Assembly (NCBI RefSeq): GCF_001613265.1
Contig: NZ_BDCA01000008.1
Coordinates: forward strand, 177,323 to 241,322
DNA from: Nocardia vermiculata NBRC 100427
GTDB lineage: Bacteria > Actinomycetota > Actinomycetes > Mycobacteriales > Mycobacteriaceae
Reading direction: 5' to 3'
Length of the DNA: 64,000 nt
The position numbers were made by a program, and so were the translations under genes. Under the pieces are notes generated by a model. The model was not told the origin of the DNA, ran no database searches, and worked only from the letters and a program-made list of their open reading frames with translations. Below, piece after piece: positions 42,704 through 52,101 of the stretch. Numbering within the stretch: the stretch's first letter is position 1; each line of letters starts with the position of its first letter.

Positions 42704-43722
42704 TGCGGGCTCCTCGCGGCGGTCGATCTCATGGTGCTCAGCGCGGGAATCACCACATCGGTGAGCAGGTGCACGCTCTTCCACGCCTCGTCGATCGGCA
42801 TACCGCCGACGAGCGGGTGCAGGGTGACCGAGGCGTCGTCCCCCTGCGTGGTGAGTTCGTCGATCAGCTGATCGGGGGTGAGCACCCGGTAGCGTCCCGA
42901 CGCTCTGACCTCGTCGATATCGGCCACGCCGGGCACATGCATGACCGACTTCATATCGCCGGCAGCCCAGGCGCCGTACTCGACCGCCTCCCACATCAAG
43001 TGCGTGCCTAGCTCCGCCCAGGCGCGGTCCGGATCTTCGTGCAGGACCACCATGCCGGGGCGGTGCTCGGCGACCATGTGCACCCGGGGCTCGATGCCCT
43101 CGTCGCGACAAAGGTTCTCGTAGAAGGCCTTCAGCTCCGGCAGATAATCCGGGATCTGCAGCGGCAGCCGGGTGCGGACGGCTCGTCGCGCGGTCGCCTT
43201 CGCCGAGCCACCGATCATGAGGGACGGATGGGGCCGGGTCAGTGGTCGCGGCGTGATCGCCACTGTCGCACCGTGGTATTCGAACGGTTCCCCGGTCCAC
43301 GCTTTCAACAAGGTGTCCAGCAGTTGGTCCATCAGTTCGCCGCGCCGGTGGTAATCCTTGCCCATCGCCGCATATTCGATCGGGCGGTATCCCAGACCGA
43401 GGGTGACGGTCATCCGCCCGCCACCGACCTGGTCGACGACCGCGAGATCCTCGGCCAGCCGGATGGGGTCCCACAGCGGCCCCAGCGCTGCCGAAACCCC
43501 GACGCGGATGTGCTCGGTGGCGGCCAGAATCATGCCACCGGTGAGGATCGGGTTGCTGCTCCATCCGTATCCGCTCGCGTGGTGCTCGTCCAGGCTGATC
43601 AGATCGACGCCTTTGGTGTCGGCGAAGCGAGCCATCTCGATGGCGGTGCGGAATACCTGTGACTGCTGCACGGGATCGGGATCGGGGAGGGCAAAGGTGA
43701 AGCGCAGGCCGGTGCGGGGCAT
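42700..43722 (-). CDS. LLM-class flavin-dependent oxidoreductase
   Basis: The 340-residue protein is a luciferase-like TIM-barrel monooxygenase: LISLDEHHASGYGWSSNPIL with the His pair typical of the family, ILAATEHIRVGVSAALGPLWDPIRLAEDLAVVDQVGGGR, and MIGGSAKATARRAVR for flavin phosphate contacts. Members use reduced FMN or F420. An F420-dependent role is common in actinomycetes and cannot be separated from FMN by eye. ATG 43722 follows a GGAGG site. It is the first gene of the LLM-SDR-isomerase operon. A Baeyer-Villiger-type or dehydrogenase reaction on a ketone is possible. Confidence 0.85.
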   Translation of the reverse strand: MPRTGLRFTFALPDPDPVQQSQVFRTAIEMARFADTKGVDLISLDEHHASGYGWSSNPILTGGMILAATEHIRVGVSAALGPLWDPIRLAEDLAVVDQVGGGRMTVTLGLGYRPIEYAAMGKDYHRRGELMDQLLDTLLKAWTGEPFEYHGATVAITPRPLTRPHPSLMIGGSAKATARRAVRTRLPLQIPDYLPELKAFYENLCRDEGIEPRVHMVAEHRPGMVVLHEDPDRAWAELGTHLMWEAVEYGAWAAGDMKSVMHVPGVADIDEVRASGRYRVLTPDQLIDELTTQGDDASVTLHPLVGGMPIDEAWKSVHLLTDVVIPALSTMRSTAARSPQ

Positions 43723-43924
43723 GGAACCTCCAGGCTCGGGTGCGCCCATGGTGGTCCGGGCCGAGTCCGGGCACGGTGGTAATCCCGATGGATGGGACGT
43801 GGAGGCACACAGGTGGTCGCGATCCCTAGGTTCGAGGCGACCGGACAAGGCAGCCTCGACCGGAACGGCGCACCGCCGGCCTCCTGTGCGCGCCTCCGTT
43901 CCCGGCACCACGGAGAGGGAAGTC

Positions 43925-44299
43925 ATGAGCATCAACCGAGAGACCGTCGTTTCGGTCTGTGACGCCTACATTGCCGCGATGTCGGTGGGGGATCCCCGGC
44001 AGACCATCAAGCTGTTCGCGCCGGACGCCTCGCACGAAGAGCCGATTGGTACTCCGGCGCGCCACGGCCACGACGAGATCTTCGGCTTCCTGGACCAATA
44101 CAAGGACATGGGGTTCACCCTGACCCGGCTCGGGCCGGTCACCGTGGTCGGCAATCGTGGCGCGTTCCAGGCCCGCGTCGACATCCCCACCCCCGAGGGC
44201 ACACACTCGATGACCGCCACCGACCTGGTCACCATCGACGACGACGGGCTGATCTCCGGCATCGTCGTCCTCCCCGACGCCGCCGCCGACCCGAACTGA
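43925..44299 (+). CDS. Ketosteroid-isomerase-like (NTF2-fold) protein, second copy
   Basis: The 124-residue protein is a paralogue of the one at 39385: AYIAAMSVGDPRQTIKLFAPDASHEEPIGTP and FQARVDIPTPEGTHSMTATDLVTIDDDG. Relative to Comamonas ketosteroid isomerase numbering (+1), Tyr15 and Asp100 are kept and the catalytic Asp is again Glu (Glu39). The sharing of this substitution by both copies argues that it is functional. The start at 43925 has a GGAGAGGGA site. It lies 73 bases upstream of a type I sulfatase in the same direction, echoing the KSI-sulfotransferase pairing elsewhere. Confidence 0.8.
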   Translation: MSINRETVVSVCDAYIAAMSVGDPRQTIKLFAPDASHEEPIGTPARHGHDEIFGFLDQYKDMGFTLTRLGPVTVVGNRGAFQARVDIPTPEGTHSMTATDLVTIDDDGLISGIVVLPDAAADPN

Positions 44300-44372
44300 A
44301 AACATCTGTCCGAGATCCTGATCAGTGGGATCGCGGGCGGCCACCGCCCCGTCGGTCGCAAGCATTGGGCCC

Positions 44373-46736
44373 ATGACACCGGACTCTCGCGGAATTCCCG
44401 CCGACCTGCCGGAAGGCTCCCGCGCCTACCTGGGGTTCGAGGGGCGTGTCGGGCGCACGATCGCCGGTTCCGAACCGTGGTGGCCGCCGCGGCCCCGGGC
44501 AGCTTCGAAGGCCCCGAACGTGGTGGTCGTCTTGGTCGACGATATGGGCTATTCCGATATCGGCTGCTTCGGGTCGGAGATCGCGACGCCGAACCTGGAC
44601 CTCCTTGCGGCGGAAGGGGTTCGGTACACCAACTTTCATGTCAACTCGATGTGTTCGCCGACCCGTGCCGCGCTGCTGACGGGACGGAACTCGCACGCGG
44701 CCGGCGTCAGCTATGTGGCCCACGCCGATCCCGGATTCCCGGGCCAGGCAATGGAACTCGCGGACGACGTCAGTACGGTCGCCGAGGAGCTCCGGGACAA
44801 CGGCTATTCGACGCTGATGGTCGGCAAATGGCACCTGTGCAAGGACAGTGACGTCACGGATACGGGATCGCGAAAGTCGTGGCCGCTGCAGCGCGGCTTC
44901 GACAGGTTCTACGGGATCATGGACGGGATGACGGACATGTTCCACCCGCATGCCCTCTACCGTGACAACAGCCGGATCACCCCGCAGGATCACCCCGAGA
45001 ACTACTACTTCACCGACGACCTGACCGACGAGGCGATCGCGATGATCCGATCGGTCAAGGCTTCCGATCCGGTGAAGCCCTTCTTCCTCTACTTCGCCCA
45101 CGGTGCGGTCCACGCGCCGCTCAACGCTCGGGCAGCGGACATCGAAGGGCACCGCGGGGCCTACGAATCGGGCTGGGATCGTATCCGGGAGCAGCGATTC
45201 GCGCGCCAGCGGAAGCTCGGCATCGTAGCCCCCGACACGAGGCTCCCGCCCCGCAACAGCGAGGACGGTGACGACGTCCCCGCGTGGGACGACCTGCCGG
45301 TCGAGCGCAAGGAGGTGTTCGCCCGCTACATGGAGGTGTACGCCGCGATGGTGCAGTCGGTGGACGACTCACTCGGCCGGCTGCGGGCTGCCCTGACGCA
45401 GATCGACGAGTGGGACAACACCTTCCTGCTCTTCACCTCGGACAACGGCGCTTCGCGGGACGGTGAAACCCAAGGCAGCAGTCAATATTTCGATGTTCTG
45501 CGGCACTACCACGGCGGCGGCGCGGGTCTGGACGAGGAGTTCGACCGCGACCGCGCGCGCATCGACGAGATCGGCGGGCCGCGCACACTGCCGCATTACC
45601 CCCGCGGATGGGCGATGGCCTCGAATACGCCGTTCCGCCTGTACAAGACCAACACTCACGCAGGCGGTCACTCGGTACCGGCGATTGTGAGCTGGCCGCG
45701 AACGGTGGCGGGTACCGGCAGCGGCGGAGAGCTGCGCCGCCAATACGTGCACGTCACCGACTTCCTTCCGACGATCCTCGAGGTCACCGGTGCCGTCGCG
45801 GCCGAGCACCGCCACGGCGTGCCGTTGAAACCCTTGGCGGGCAGCAGCTTTCTGAGTTCACTCACCGACCCTGCCGCTCGGGAGACACATCGGGAGCAGT
45901 ACTACGAGATGCAGGGCCACCGCGGCTACTACCGCGACGGCTGGGAGATCGTCACCCGGCACCGCCCCCTGACACCGTTCGGCGACCACGAGTGGCAGCT
46001 GTACGACCTGCGTAGCGACCCGACCGAAACCCGTGACCTGGCTGTCGAATACCCAGAACTCGTCGCCGAACTCGCCGCCCGCTGGGAACGGGCCGCGTGG
46101 GAGAACCAGGTCTTCCCGCTCAACGAAGGCTCCGGTCTACTGCGCACCCAGCGGCCCGAACGCGAGGACGCCTTCGCCCGGCCCGTTCGGCTGGTGCCGG
46201 GGACACCGACATTGGAGCGCTACCGCTCGCTGATGCTGGTCTACCGCCGATCGTTCGTCGTCACCGTCGATGTCGACTTCCGGCCCGGCGACCGTGGTGT
46301 GCTCTTCGCGCACGGCTGTCAAAGCGGTGGCTATTCGCTGTCGGTCGACCGGGATCGGCTGCGCTACTTCCACAATCACTCGGGGCAGATGGATGTGCTC
46401 GACCTGGGGCCGTTGCTCGCCGGGCGCCGGCAGATCGCACTCGACGTCCACGCCCTGCAGGGCGGACTGCATGTCGATGTGCGGGCGACGGTCGACGGCG
46501 AGGAGCGCGGGCTTGCCTGCGGATTGGTGATGCCCATGGGGCAGGCCATGTTCCAGGGGATCGATATCGGCATCGACCGGGGGTCGCCGGTGTCGTGGGA
46601 GCGCTACGACGCCGAGGGGACTTTCGCCTGGACCGGAACCCTGCACTCGGTGACCTGGGCCCCCGGCGAGCACGCACCGGGCACCGGCCCGGAAACACTG
46701 GCGAGACAACGAGAGATCGGGATGGCCTTCGAATGA
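44373..46736 (+). CDS. Type I (formylglycine) sulfatase
   Basis: The 787-residue sulfatase has the metal residues Asp56/Asp57 (LVDDMGYSD) and the formylglycine motif MCSPTRAALLTGRNSH with Cys94. The HGAVHAP and LFTSDNGAS segments complete the active site. A C-terminal beta-sandwich-like domain begins near residue 590. This is the most divergent of the four sulfatases in the window, lacking the EGG after DNGA and having THAGGHSVPAIVSWP in place of the GGTRN segment of the others. No signal peptide is seen. ATG 44373 has no obvious ribosome site; GTG 44325 would add 16 residues. Confidence 0.92.
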   Translation: MTPDSRGIPADLPEGSRAYLGFEGRVGRTIAGSEPWWPPRPRAASKAPNVVVVLVDDMGYSDIGCFGSEIATPNLDLLAAEGVRYTNFHVNSMCSPTRAALLTGRNSHAAGVSYVAHADPGFPGQAMELADDVSTVAEELRDNGYSTLMVGKWHLCKDSDVTDTGSRKSWPLQRGFDRFYGIMDGMTDMFHPHALYRDNSRITPQDHPENYYFTDDLTDEAIAMIRSVKASDPVKPFFLYFAHGAVHAPLNARAADIEGHRGAYESGWDRIREQRFARQRKLGIVAPDTRLPPRNSEDGDDVPAWDDLPVERKEVFARYMEVYAAMVQSVDDSLGRLRAALTQIDEWDNTFLLFTSDNGASRDGETQGSSQYFDVLRHYHGGGAGLDEEFDRDRARIDEIGGPRTLPHYPRGWAMASNTPFRLYKTNTHAGGHSVPAIVSWPRTVAGTGSGGELRRQYVHVTDFLPTILEVTGAVAAEHRHGVPLKPLAGSSFLSSLTDPAARETHREQYYEMQGHRGYYRDGWEIVTRHRPLTPFGDHEWQLYDLRSDPTETRDLAVEYPELVAELAARWERAAWENQVFPLNEGSGLLRTQRPEREDAFARPVRLVPGTPTLERYRSLMLVYRRSFVVTVDVDFRPGDRGVLFAHGCQSGGYSLSVDRDRLRYFHNHSGQMDVLDLGPLLAGRRQIALDVHALQGGLHVDVRATVDGEERGLACGLVMPMGQAMFQGIDIGIDRGSPVSWERYDAEGTFAWTGTLHSVTWAPGEHAPGTGPETLARQREIGMAFE

Positions 46737-46794
46737 CGACAGCGCGAGCAGAATCCGGATACGACGACGAGTGCGAGGCCTCAGGAGAACATCG

Positions 46795-49137
46795 ATGAAT
46801 CGTCGAATCCTTCCCGTTCCCGAACCCGCCGCGACGATTTCCCCCTCGGTCGACCGTGCTCATCAGAATCCGGGTTACCCAGTGCGGCAGCGGGTGTCGC
46901 CTCCGGAGGGGGCGCCGAACGTCCTGGTGATGCTGGTCGACGATATGGGCTTCGGTGCCTCCTCCGCATATGGCGGTCCGTGCCGGATGCCGACCGCCGA
47001 ACGGCTGGCAGCCGGCGGACTGAGCTACAGCCGGTTCCACACGACATCGATCTGCGCGCCGACCCGGGTGTCGATGCTGAGCGGGCGAAACCACCACAGT
47101 GCCGGTATGGGCACCGTCCCGGAAATGGCTACCTCCGCGCCCGGTTACGACTGCATCCGGCCCGACACGATGGCCACGCTGCCGCGAATCCTGTCCGGTA
47201 ACGGGTATCTGACCGGCGCGTTCGGCAAGATGCACCAGACACCGATGTGGGAGGTCGGTGAGACCGGCCCGTTCGACCGATGGCCACTCAACGAGGGCTT
47301 CGACCGGTTCTACGGTTTTCTCGGAGCCGAGACCAATCAGTTCACACCTGCTCTGGTCGACGGGTTCACACCGATCGAGCCGCCCCGCACTCCGGAGCAG
47401 GGTTATCACCTGTCCGAGGATCTAGTCGACCAGGCGGCCGGGTGGATCGAGAACGTCAGCTCGCTCGAGCCGGACCGACCCTGGTTCACCTACCTGAGCT
47501 TCGGTGCCTGCCACGATCCGCTGCACGTACCGGAGTCGTGGCGGGGATGTTACCGCGGCGAGTTCGCGCACGGCTGGAACGCTCAGCGCGAACGCACTCT
47601 TGCCCGGCAAAAGGAACTCGGCCTGGTACCCCAGGACGCCACCCTGCCCGACTTCGATCCGGATGTGCCGGACTGGGACAGCCTCGGCGCTGACGAGCGC
47701 ACCGTCTGCGAGCGGTTGATGGAGCTCTACGCGGAGTTCGCCGAGCATATGGATGCTCAGATCGGCCGCCTGATCGACACGATCGACCGGCTCGGCCGGC
47801 TCGAGAACACGGTGGTTTTCTACATCCTCGGCGACAACGGCGCGGCCGCCGAGGGCGGTCTGTACGGGTCGGCCAATCTGGTGCGCCCGCTCAACCGCCT
47901 CCCGGCCCCGGTCGCCGACGTGCTGGGACAACTCGACGAGCTCGGGGGTCCGATGACCTACCCGCACTATCCGGTGGGTTGGGCGCTGGCGATGAATACG
48001 CCGTACCAGCAGTCGAAGAAGTACGCCTCGCATTACGGCGGCACCCGCAACGGGATGATCGTGCACTGGCCCGAGCGCATCAGCGGTGGCGAAATCCGGC
48101 ACCAATGGCACCACTGTGTGGACTTGGCGCCCACGGTGCTCGAAGCCGCCGGGATCCCGGTCCCCGACGTGGTGGACGGAGTACCGCAGGCGCCGATGGA
48201 GGGTACGTCGTTCGGCTACACCTTCGCCGATGCCGAAGCGGGCGAGCGGCATACGACGCAGTACTTCGAGGTGCACGGGAGTCGCGGTATCTACGACCAC
48301 GGCTGGGTCGCCTCGGCGCGGCACAATCAGATGCCCTGGTCGACGCCGCGCACGCCTCCGATTCCGTTCGCCGAGGACGTGTGGGAGCTGTACGACACCA
48401 GGGCCGACTGGACCCAAGCACGCGACGTTGCCGAGCAGCATCCGGACAAGCTCGCCGAGCTGCAGGCGAAGTTCCTGGTGGAGGCCGCTCGTTACCAGGT
48501 GCTTCCGCTCGATGATCGGATGCAGGAACGGTTCGACCCGGCCGCCGCGCCGCACCCCGACGTGATGGGCAGCCGTCGTTCGATCACGCTGCGGCCGTCG
48601 ATGCACGGACTGCGAGAGGGGGTGGCACCCGATATGAAGAACACCTCCTACGCACTCGCCGCCAGGGTGAGCGTCCCCGAAGACGGTGCCGACGGCGTCC
48701 TGATCGCTCAGGGCGGGCGTTTCGGCGGCTGGTCGTTCTATATCAGCGGTGGCCGGCCGGTCTACTGCCACAATCTCGGTGGCACGCGAACGTGGGTGCG
48801 CGGTGAGCGTGCGGTGCCCGCGGGTGACCATGTGGTCGGTCTGTCGCTGACCTATGACGGTGGGGGCGTCGGCAAGGGCGCCGACATACGAATCACGATC
48901 GACGGTGAACTCTGCGGATCGGGCCGGTTGGACGCCACGATCGGTTTCATGTTCTCCATGGACGAAACCATGGATATCGGCTGCGACCGAGGCACTCCGG
49001 TGACCGAGGAGTACGCCGCCCTGTCGGCTGCCAACGCCTACCGAGGCGTGCTCGACACGATTCGCATCGACCTCGCCGAGCGCACCGACGGGCCCAGTGC
49101 CGAAGAACAGCGTCGCGTCGTGATGGCCACGCACTGA
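46795..49137 (+). CDS. Type I (formylglycine) sulfatase
   Basis: The 780-residue enzyme has VDDMGFGASSAYGGP (Asp49, Asp50) and SICAPTRVSMLSGRNHH with Cys87 as formylglycine precursor. An Ala replaces the usual Ser inside CxPxR, which the motif allows. GDNGAAAEGG and HYGGTRNGMIVHWP follow, then a C-terminal beta-rich domain from about residue 605. It is closely related to the sulfatases at 25433 and 61797. Start 46795 has a CAGGAGA site and lies 58 bases after the previous sulfatase. It presumably removes sulfate from a cytoplasmic substrate. Confidence 0.92.
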   Translation: MNRRILPVPEPAATISPSVDRAHQNPGYPVRQRVSPPEGAPNVLVMLVDDMGFGASSAYGGPCRMPTAERLAAGGLSYSRFHTTSICAPTRVSMLSGRNHHSAGMGTVPEMATSAPGYDCIRPDTMATLPRILSGNGYLTGAFGKMHQTPMWEVGETGPFDRWPLNEGFDRFYGFLGAETNQFTPALVDGFTPIEPPRTPEQGYHLSEDLVDQAAGWIENVSSLEPDRPWFTYLSFGACHDPLHVPESWRGCYRGEFAHGWNAQRERTLARQKELGLVPQDATLPDFDPDVPDWDSLGADERTVCERLMELYAEFAEHMDAQIGRLIDTIDRLGRLENTVVFYILGDNGAAAEGGLYGSANLVRPLNRLPAPVADVLGQLDELGGPMTYPHYPVGWALAMNTPYQQSKKYASHYGGTRNGMIVHWPERISGGEIRHQWHHCVDLAPTVLEAAGIPVPDVVDGVPQAPMEGTSFGYTFADAEAGERHTTQYFEVHGSRGIYDHGWVASARHNQMPWSTPRTPPIPFAEDVWELYDTRADWTQARDVAEQHPDKLAELQAKFLVEAARYQVLPLDDRMQERFDPAAAPHPDVMGSRRSITLRPSMHGLREGVAPDMKNTSYALAARVSVPEDGADGVLIAQGGRFGGWSFYISGGRPVYCHNLGGTRTWVRGERAVPAGDHVVGLSLTYDGGGVGKGADIRITIDGELCGSGRLDATIGFMFSMDETMDIGCDRGTPVTEEYAALSAANAYRGVLDTIRIDLAERTDGPSAEEQRRVVMATH

Positions 49138-49163
49138 GACGACCACCCGGTCTCAGTGGCCGG

Positions 49164-49187
49164 GATCACACCGCAGCCGGTGTGATC
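49164..49187 (+). terminator. Hairpin between sulfatase and binding-protein genes
   Basis: A perfect 10-base stem (GATCACACCG and its complement) closes the loop CAGC, 26 bases after the sulfatase stop codon. There is no U-run. It may terminate or attenuate the upstream sulfatase transcript, or stabilise an mRNA end, before the binding-protein gene. Confidence 0.5.
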
Positions 49188-49250
49188 GGGCTTCTAGCTT
49201 CGATCCATGTTGTCGGTCGTCCGAGCCGGCTCGTGGTGGAAAGGGCAGCA

Positions 49251-50831
49251 ATGAACAGGATCAGAAGCAGGGGAGGCAAGTGGCCGGCTCTCGTGGCCGG
49301 TGCCGTCCTCATTGCGGCCCTCCTCACCGGGTGTGGCAGCGCCGCGGTCGGTCCCGGTGGCTCCAACGAGGTGGACAGAAGCGCGAGCCTGCGCATCGCC
49401 TACCCGGTCACCCAGTCGCTCGATCCCGCCCAGGCCGCGGAGCCCGCGCAGCTACTGATCGCGACGTGGCCGGTATACGACCGGCTCATCCAGATCACGA
49501 ACAAGGCGACGTACGCGCCGATGCTGGCGACCGGGTGGGAGTTCTCCCCGGACGGTAAGGCGCTCACGCTGACTCTGCGTCACGGCGTGACATTCAGCGA
49601 CGGCGTTCCTTTCGACGCCGCTGCGGTGAAGGCCAATATCGAATACTCGAAGGCGGCGTCGGGCAGTGCGCTGCAGGCGAACGTCGCCGGCATCACGGCG
49701 GTCGAAGTGGTTTCGCCGGATACGGTGCGACTCGACCTCGAGGAGCCGAGCACGACGGTGCTGTCCACTCTCAGCAGCACACTCGGTGGGCTGATGATTT
49801 CTCCGAAGGCACTCGCCGGCAACGATCTGGCCGGCCATCCCGTCGGCACCGGTGCGTATGTGGTCGACTCGTTCCAGCCGGGCCAGCGGGTCACCTACAA
49901 GCGGCGCACGGACAACGGCGGCATCTGGGACGACGCGACCGGCAAACCGGCCACCGTCTCGATCGATACCTTCGGCAATGCCGATGCGATGAGCAATGCA
50001 CTCACAGCCGGCCAGGCCGACCTGATCGTGTGGAGCAGCACCACCGAACGCTTCCAGACGCAGATCGACACCGGAAGGTTGCAGCACACGGTGATGGGTG
50101 GCGTGCTGAACATGACCGGCATCAACTTCAACCGGACCCGCAAGCCGTTCAACGACCCGAAGGTTCGTGCAGCGGTGAACTACGCCATCGACCGCAAGTC
50201 GCTGGTCGACGCGTTCATGCCGGACACCGCCACACGAGTGCAGCCCTGGCCGGACGGGCTCCCCGGTTTCGACCAAGCCCGCGAGGACAGCTACCGGTTC
50301 GACCCGGCCAAGGCCGAGCAACTCCTCGCGGAGGCCGGCTACGCCGACGGCATCGACGGCGGTGAGATCGCGGTCGCCAATGTCGGCAGTCTCCGCGATG
50401 TGGCGCAGGCAGTTCAGGCGAATCTGGCAGCCGTCGGCATCAAGGTGGAGTTGCGCAACGTGGACGTCTACACGCTGGTCACTCAGTGGAGCCAGGGCCA
50501 GTCGGACGCTGAACTCATGTACATGTCCATGCCGTCGATCGACCCCTATTCGTGGCTGCAGCGGTTGTTCGTCAACCCGGCCTGGACCCCGGGCGGCAAT
50601 GCGGAGATCGCCGAGATGGCGACCGGTCTGGACAACTCGACGATGAGCGAGCAGGACCGGGCCGCGGCAATCGGCAAGATCATCGACCATGCCACCACGA
50701 ATGCGCTGTACGCGCCGCTGTGGCAGGGCGTGGGTGGCTTCATGTCGAGCCCGAAGGTCAAGGGCCTCGACGATCTGGCGTCGGTCAACGGCGGGGTCGC
50801 CGACCTCCGCGGCGTTTATCTGACCAAGTGA
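49251..50831 (+). CDS. ABC transporter substrate-binding lipoprotein (SBP family 5)
   Basis: The 526-residue lipoprotein has a basic N-terminus, a hydrophobic core and lipobox LTGC (Cys about residue 25). The mature part matches its paralogue at 29212 (TWPVYDRLIQIT; WEFSPDGKALTLTLRHGVTFSDG; VRAAVNYAIDRKSLVDAF). It should capture a bulky solute outside the membrane for an ABC importer encoded elsewhere. It begins 113 bases after a sulfatase and ends 19 bases before a sulfotransferase, which ties uptake to the sulfur chemistry. The start at ATG 49251 has an AAAGGG site. Confidence 0.9.
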   Translation: MNRIRSRGGKWPALVAGAVLIAALLTGCGSAAVGPGGSNEVDRSASLRIAYPVTQSLDPAQAAEPAQLLIATWPVYDRLIQITNKATYAPMLATGWEFSPDGKALTLTLRHGVTFSDGVPFDAAAVKANIEYSKAASGSALQANVAGITAVEVVSPDTVRLDLEEPSTTVLSTLSSTLGGLMISPKALAGNDLAGHPVGTGAYVVDSFQPGQRVTYKRRTDNGGIWDDATGKPATVSIDTFGNADAMSNALTAGQADLIVWSSTTERFQTQIDTGRLQHTVMGGVLNMTGINFNRTRKPFNDPKVRAAVNYAIDRKSLVDAFMPDTATRVQPWPDGLPGFDQAREDSYRFDPAKAEQLLAEAGYADGIDGGEIAVANVGSLRDVAQAVQANLAAVGIKVELRNVDVYTLVTQWSQGQSDAELMYMSMPSIDPYSWLQRLFVNPAWTPGGNAEIAEMATGLDNSTMSEQDRAAAIGKIIDHATTNALYAPLWQGVGGFMSSPKVKGLDDLASVNGGVADLRGVYLTK

Positions 50832-50850
50832 TCGAAGAGGAGGAAACAGC

Positions 50851-52101
50851 ATGGTGGAGTTGCGATTCGACGACCTGCTGGCTCCGAAGCTGACCCCCGC
50901 ACAGCGACAGCTGGTGGAGTTCGCCGAAGCCGATCCCGCGGACTACAGCGTGGACGCGGTTCTGGCCGGAGCCCGGGCCCGGACCGGCCTGACCGACCCC
51001 GGCCCCGACAACGGCTGGGCCGAACGTCTGCAGGTCTGGATCGATGTGGCACACGAGCCGAATCGGACCGAACTGGCGCGAGTTTCGATGCTGGCACTAT
51101 CGATCAAATTCTTGGCGAACCGGATGCGGGTCCACGACTTCGCCGCCCGGCATCCCGAAGTCCGGGAGATAGCGATCGATGCGCCGGTGATGGTGATCGG
51201 CCTGCCGCGCAGTGGGACGTCACACCTGGTCAACTTGCTGGCGGCGGACTCGCGTTTCCGCGCTGCGCCGCTGTGGGAGCTGAATCAGATGGTGCCCCAC
51301 CGCGGGGACGGCGCGGGACCTGACGGCATCGATCCGCGATATCGGGCCACGGCCGCTGCCTTCGCGGCCGCACAGACCGCCAACCCGTACATCAAGTCGT
51401 GGCATCCGATGGACCCGTGGCGGATCGAGGAGGACATCGAGATTCACGCCGCGGACTTCTCCGGCTACTACCCCGAGCACCTCATGCAGCATGCGGCATC
51501 GTGGCGTGACTACTACCTGCAACACGATCAGGTGCAGCACTACGAGTTCCAGAAGTTGTGCATGCAGGTGATGACCTGGTTCCGGCCGGGCGAGCGCTGG
51601 CTCACCAAGTATCCGGCCCACATCGAGAACATCCCGGCGTTGCTGCAGGTGTTCCCCGACGCCGTACTCGTCGAGACGCACCGCGACCCGGTCGGGTCGG
51701 TCGTCTCGCAGGCCACCATGCACTCGTATATGGCCAGGTGCTGGCAGCACGAGATCGATTACGGCGGGCACCTCGACTACTGGCGGGACCTGAGTCACCG
51801 GCTTCTCGCGGCCGGGTTGCGTGATCGGCACCTGGTCGAGAACCAGGTCGTCGACGTGCGCTACCACGATATGGTCGACGACAACTGGAGTGCCGTGCGA
51901 GCGGTGTACGACTCGGCGGGGATCGAGCTCACCGACCGGGCCCGCGACGAGATCCAGTCCTTCATCGACAACAACGCTCAGGGCAGGGACGGCCGCATCG
52001 TCTACGACCTGCGCGGCCACTTCGGTGCCGAGCCCGAGCAGGTACGAAAACCGTTCGAGGACTATATGTCCCGTCACAACGTTGAAATCGAGGTCCGATG
52101 A
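50851..52101 (+). CDS. PAPS-dependent sulfotransferase (Sulfotransfer_3 type)
   Basis: The 416-residue protein has the PAPS loop MVIGLPRSGTSHLVNLLAAD (about 114-133) and a 3'-phosphate segment LLQVFPDAVLVETHRDPVGSVVSQATM. It shares its length and most landmarks with the sulfotransferase at 39786 (LVNLLAADSRF; HYEFQKLCMQVMTWFRPGERWL), so the two are recent paralogues that may sulfate different positions or substrates. ATG 50851 has a GAGGAGG site, 19 bases after the binding-protein stop. Its stop overlaps the next SDR start (ATGA), so an operon is certain in structure. Confidence 0.88.
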   Translation: MVELRFDDLLAPKLTPAQRQLVEFAEADPADYSVDAVLAGARARTGLTDPGPDNGWAERLQVWIDVAHEPNRTELARVSMLALSIKFLANRMRVHDFAARHPEVREIAIDAPVMVIGLPRSGTSHLVNLLAADSRFRAAPLWELNQMVPHRGDGAGPDGIDPRYRATAAAFAAAQTANPYIKSWHPMDPWRIEEDIEIHAADFSGYYPEHLMQHAASWRDYYLQHDQVQHYEFQKLCMQVMTWFRPGERWLTKYPAHIENIPALLQVFPDAVLVETHRDPVGSVVSQATMHSYMARCWQHEIDYGGHLDYWRDLSHRLLAAGLRDRHLVENQVVDVRYHDMVDDNWSAVRAVYDSAGIELTDRARDEIQSFIDNNAQGRDGRIVYDLRGHFGAEPEQVRKPFEDYMSRHNVEIEVR

